Of a DNA stretch of 7,163 bases, positions 5,726 to 7,163 are shown piece after piece. This DNA comes from an uncultured Acetatifactor sp. (GTDB lineage Bacteria; Bacillota; Clostridia; Lachnospirales; Lachnospiraceae), in contig CAKRRU010000117.1 in the NCBI GenBank assembly GCA_934394515.1, positions 1-7,163 of the forward strand, given 5' to 3'. The translations under genes were made by a program, and so were the position numbers. The notes below the pieces were generated by a model, which made no database searches, was not told the DNA's origin, and saw only the letters and a list, made by a program, of their open reading frames with translations. The first letter of the stretch is position 1, and each line of letters opens with the position of its first letter.

Positions 5726-6448
5726 ATGATCAGACTGGAAAATGTATGTAAGAATTTCGGAGATCTCCAGGTGCTGAAAAATGTAAATCTGGAAGTAAAA
5801 GAAGGCGAAAAGCTGGTTATCATCGGACCCTCCGGTTCCGGTAAGTCTACGACTGTACGATGCATGAATTTCCTGGAGGAGCCGACCGGTGGTCAGGTAT
5901 ATATCGACGGACAGAAGCTGACCCATGCGAATAAGACAAAAATCATTCGGGAGTCCATTTCCATGGTATTCCAGCAGTTTAACTTATATCCGCACATGAC
6001 AGTGTTGAAAAACCTCACCATTGCTCCCATGAAGCTGCATCACAAGAGTAAGAAAGAGGCGGAAGACCTTGCCTATCATTATCTGGATGTCGTGGGACTA
6101 AGGGATAAGGCACATGTATATCCTACCACCTTATCCGGCGGACAGCAGCAGAGAATCGCCATTGCGAGAGCCCTGTGTGCACAGACGAAGATCATCCTCT
6201 TCGACGAGCCGACTTCCGCACTGGATCCCGAGACGATTCAGGAAGTGCTGGATGTCATGATCAAGCTGGCAAAAGAAAATATCACCATGGTAGTGGTCAC
6301 CCACGAGATGGGATTTGCCAGACAGGTAGCGGACCGCATCGTATTCATGGCGGATGGACAGATCATCGAGGAAGGAACACCCGACCATTTCTTCGAGAAT
6401 CCTTCCAACGAGCGGGTAAAACAGTTCCTGGGCAAGATCATCCGCTAG
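5726..6448 (+). CDS. Polar amino-acid ABC transporter ATP-binding protein (GlnQ/HisP-like)
   Basis: A 240-residue cytoplasmic ATPase that powers uptake of a polar amino acid. Motifs in order: Walker A GPSGSGKST at 34-42, Q-loop VFQQFNLYPH with Gln83 (FNLYPHMTVLKN is characteristic of the polar amino-acid family), signature LSGGQQQR at 136-143, Walker B IILFDEP at 156-162 with Glu161, SALDPE at 164-169 and switch His193 in VVTHEMGFARQVADR. The closing EEGTPDHFFENPSNERVKQFL is also typical. Length is normal for the family. GGAGGA at 5715-5720, five bases before the ATG, is a strong ribosome site. Substrate cannot be told from the ATPase; glutamine, arginine, histidine, cystine and others are all handled by close relatives. 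A substrate-binding lipoprotein gene follows after 170 bases. Expression is probably controlled by the promoter and terminator directly upstream. Confidence 0.95.
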   Translation: MIRLENVCKNFGDLQVLKNVNLEVKEGEKLVIIGPSGSGKSTTVRCMNFLEEPTGGQVYIDGQKLTHANKTKIIRESISMVFQQFNLYPHMTVLKNLTIAPMKLHHKSKKEAEDLAYHYLDVVGLRDKAHVYPTTLSGGQQQRIAIARALCAQTKIILFDEPTSALDPETIQEVLDVMIKLAKENITMVVVTHEMGFARQVADRIVFMADGQIIEEGTPDHFFENPSNERVKQFLGKIIR

Positions 6449-6478
6449 GACGTACAGACTTGTTTTTCATGGTCTGAC

Positions 6479-6524
6479 CACGGAACAGCAACAGCAGCTT
6501 AGTCAGTCAGAAAGTTCCGTGTTT
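6479..6524 (+). other. Hairpin with short T-run between ATPase and binding-protein genes
   Basis: CACGGAAC (6479-6486) and GTTCCGTG (6514-6521) form a perfect eight-base stem around a 27-base loop, followed by TTT. The long loop and short T-run make it a weak terminator at best. It starts 31 bases after the ATPase stop. Such elements between transporter genes often stabilise one part of the message or cause partial termination. Confidence 0.4.
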
Positions 6525-6533
6525 AGATAGATC

Positions 6534-6583
6534 ACTATTTCAGCCATATCACCTTACATATTGCGGATATGGTGAAGAATAGT
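6534..6583. repeat. Imperfect inverted repeat upstream of the binding-protein gene
   Basis: ACTATT (6534-6539) pairs with AATAGT (6578-6583). Continuing inward, TCA (6540-6542) pairs with TGA (6573-6575), and CCATATC (6544-6550) with GATATGG (6566-6572), enclosing a 15-base loop. Single-base and two-base bulges interrupt the stem. The left flank reads GATCACTATT (6530-6539), the same ten bases found in the left arm of the large element at 1112-1121. It may be an operator, an mRNA structure or a reduced relative of that element. Confidence 0.5.
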
Positions 6584-6618
6584 CAGAGAATATGCGAATT
6601 AAAAGGAGGAGAAATGTT

Positions 6619-7163
6619 ATGAAAAATCTGAAAAAATGGACTGCACTGGCAGCAGCAATGGCAATGACAGCAACCTTACTCACCGGATGCGGAAGCTCCG
6701 AAGCCCCGGCATCTGAGGCGGCAGCAGGCACAACAGAAAGTGTTGCGGCAGAAAGCACCACAGCAGAAACTCCGGCAGCGGACGGAGCACTGGCAGCAGA
6801 TGTACAGGCAATCGTAGACCGTGGGGTACTGCGGGTCGGTGTAAAAAATGCAGTAGTAGGCTTCGGTTTCCAGGATACGTTAACCGGTGAATATTCCGGA
6901 CTGGAGATCAGCCTTGCAGAGAAGATCGCTGAGAGCCTGGGCGTAGACGTAGAATTTACCGCAGTTACCGCAGCGACCAGAACCGAGCTTCTGGATTCCG
7001 GCGATATCGACTGCGTACTGGCTACCTTCACCATTACCGATGAGAGAAGACAGAGCTGGGATTTCTCCACTCCTTATTATACAGATTATGTAACCGTACT
7101 GGTAGAGGATAAGAGCGGCATCGGTTCTCTGGCAGATCTGGTAGATAAAAAGGTCGGCGTATC
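6619..7163 (+). CDS. Amino-acid ABC transporter substrate-binding lipoprotein (partial, 3' end outside window)
   Basis: The first 181 residues of a periplasmic-binding-protein-type lipoprotein; the reading frame is open to the window end. A basic head MKNLKKW and an alanine-rich core lead to the lipobox LTGC, with Cys24 as the lipidated residue, so the mature protein is anchored to the outer face of the membrane. Residues about 25-60 are an Ala/Glu/Thr/Ser-rich flexible linker. The family 3 solute-binding domain then starts: IVDRGVLRVGVKN (65-77), TGEYSGLEISLAEKIAESLG, AATRTELLDSGDIDCVLATFTITDERR and WDFSTPYYTDYVTVLV. These are classic signatures of glutamate/glutamine/arginine/cystine-type binding proteins, and they match the upstream GlnQ-like ATPase. 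The start is set by a very strong AAAGGAGG site at 6602-6609, nine bases upstream; ATG 6614 is excluded because it hits a stop after two codons. The permease gene should follow. Confidence 0.94.
   Translation, partial: MKNLKKWTALAAAMAMTATLLTGCGSSEAPASEAAAGTTESVAAESTTAETPAADGALAADVQAIVDRGVLRVGVKNAVVGFGFQDTLTGEYSGLEISLAEKIAESLGVDVEFTAVTAATRTELLDSGDIDCVLATFTITDERRQSWDFSTPYYTDYVTVLVEDKSGIGSLADLVDKKVGV

Noticed and set aside
6549..7070. A 173-residue Ser/Ala-rich minus-strand frame opposite the binding-protein gene
   Set aside because: Low-complexity shadow of the alanine-rich lipoprotein linker and binding domain; no domain of its own.
1..7163. CRISPR array, tRNA or rRNA genes, transposase or phage genes
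   Set aside because: No regular direct repeats, no tRNA or rRNA sequence and no recombinase or transposase motifs were seen in any frame.

Overview
The window looks like ordinary chromosome of a Firmicute of class Clostridia, most likely a Lachnospiraceae-type gut bacterium. This is inferred from the moderate GC content, strong AGGAGG-type ribosome binding sites, an FtsE/FtsX pair followed by a PcsB-like M23 hydrolase and an S41 protease, a PucR/CdaR-type regulator, and a clostridial-style amino-acid ABC transporter. No 16S gene or other taxonomic marker is present, so genus is not called. All seven genes are on the + strand and none looks broken; the last runs off the right edge.

Layout. 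(1) 28-1113 encodes a CdaR/PucR-type transcription factor with a C-terminal helix-turn-helix. (2) 1107-1274 is a large, strongly self-complementary intergenic element. A 22-bp closing stem encloses two further branched hairpins, and its left arm includes the regulator's stop codon. (3) 1319-4235 is a tight cell-division cluster: ftsE, ftsX overlapping it by 11 bases, and a secreted coiled-coil M23 peptidase starting at TTG 12 bases after ftsX. (4) 4342-5592 is a membrane-anchored PDZ/S41 carboxyl-terminal processing protease. (5) 5593-5725 holds a near-consensus sigma-A promoter directly followed by a strong intrinsic terminator. (6) 5726-6448 and 6619-7163+ encode the ATPase and the substrate-binding lipoprotein of a polar amino-acid ABC importer; the permease is expected beyond the window. 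The 170-base gap between them has two inverted repeats.

How the genes work together. In known systems FtsE (ATPase) and FtsX (membrane protein) transmit ATP-driven conformational change across the membrane to a coiled-coil peptidoglycan hydrolase or hydrolase activator (EnvC in E. coli, PcsB in streptococci, CwlO in Bacillus). Here the partner is clearly the adjacent M23 protein, which has a PcsB/EnvC-type coiled-coil half and an apparently complete zinc peptidase site. A CtpA/CtpB-type protease next to ftsEX is also seen in Bacillus subtilis. The transporter is a separate transcriptional unit.

I found no new multi-gene system. The least explained parts are non-coding: the branched element at 1107-1274, the promoter-terminator leader at 5601-5683, and a smaller hairpin at 6529-6586 that shares a 10-base terminal motif with the first element.
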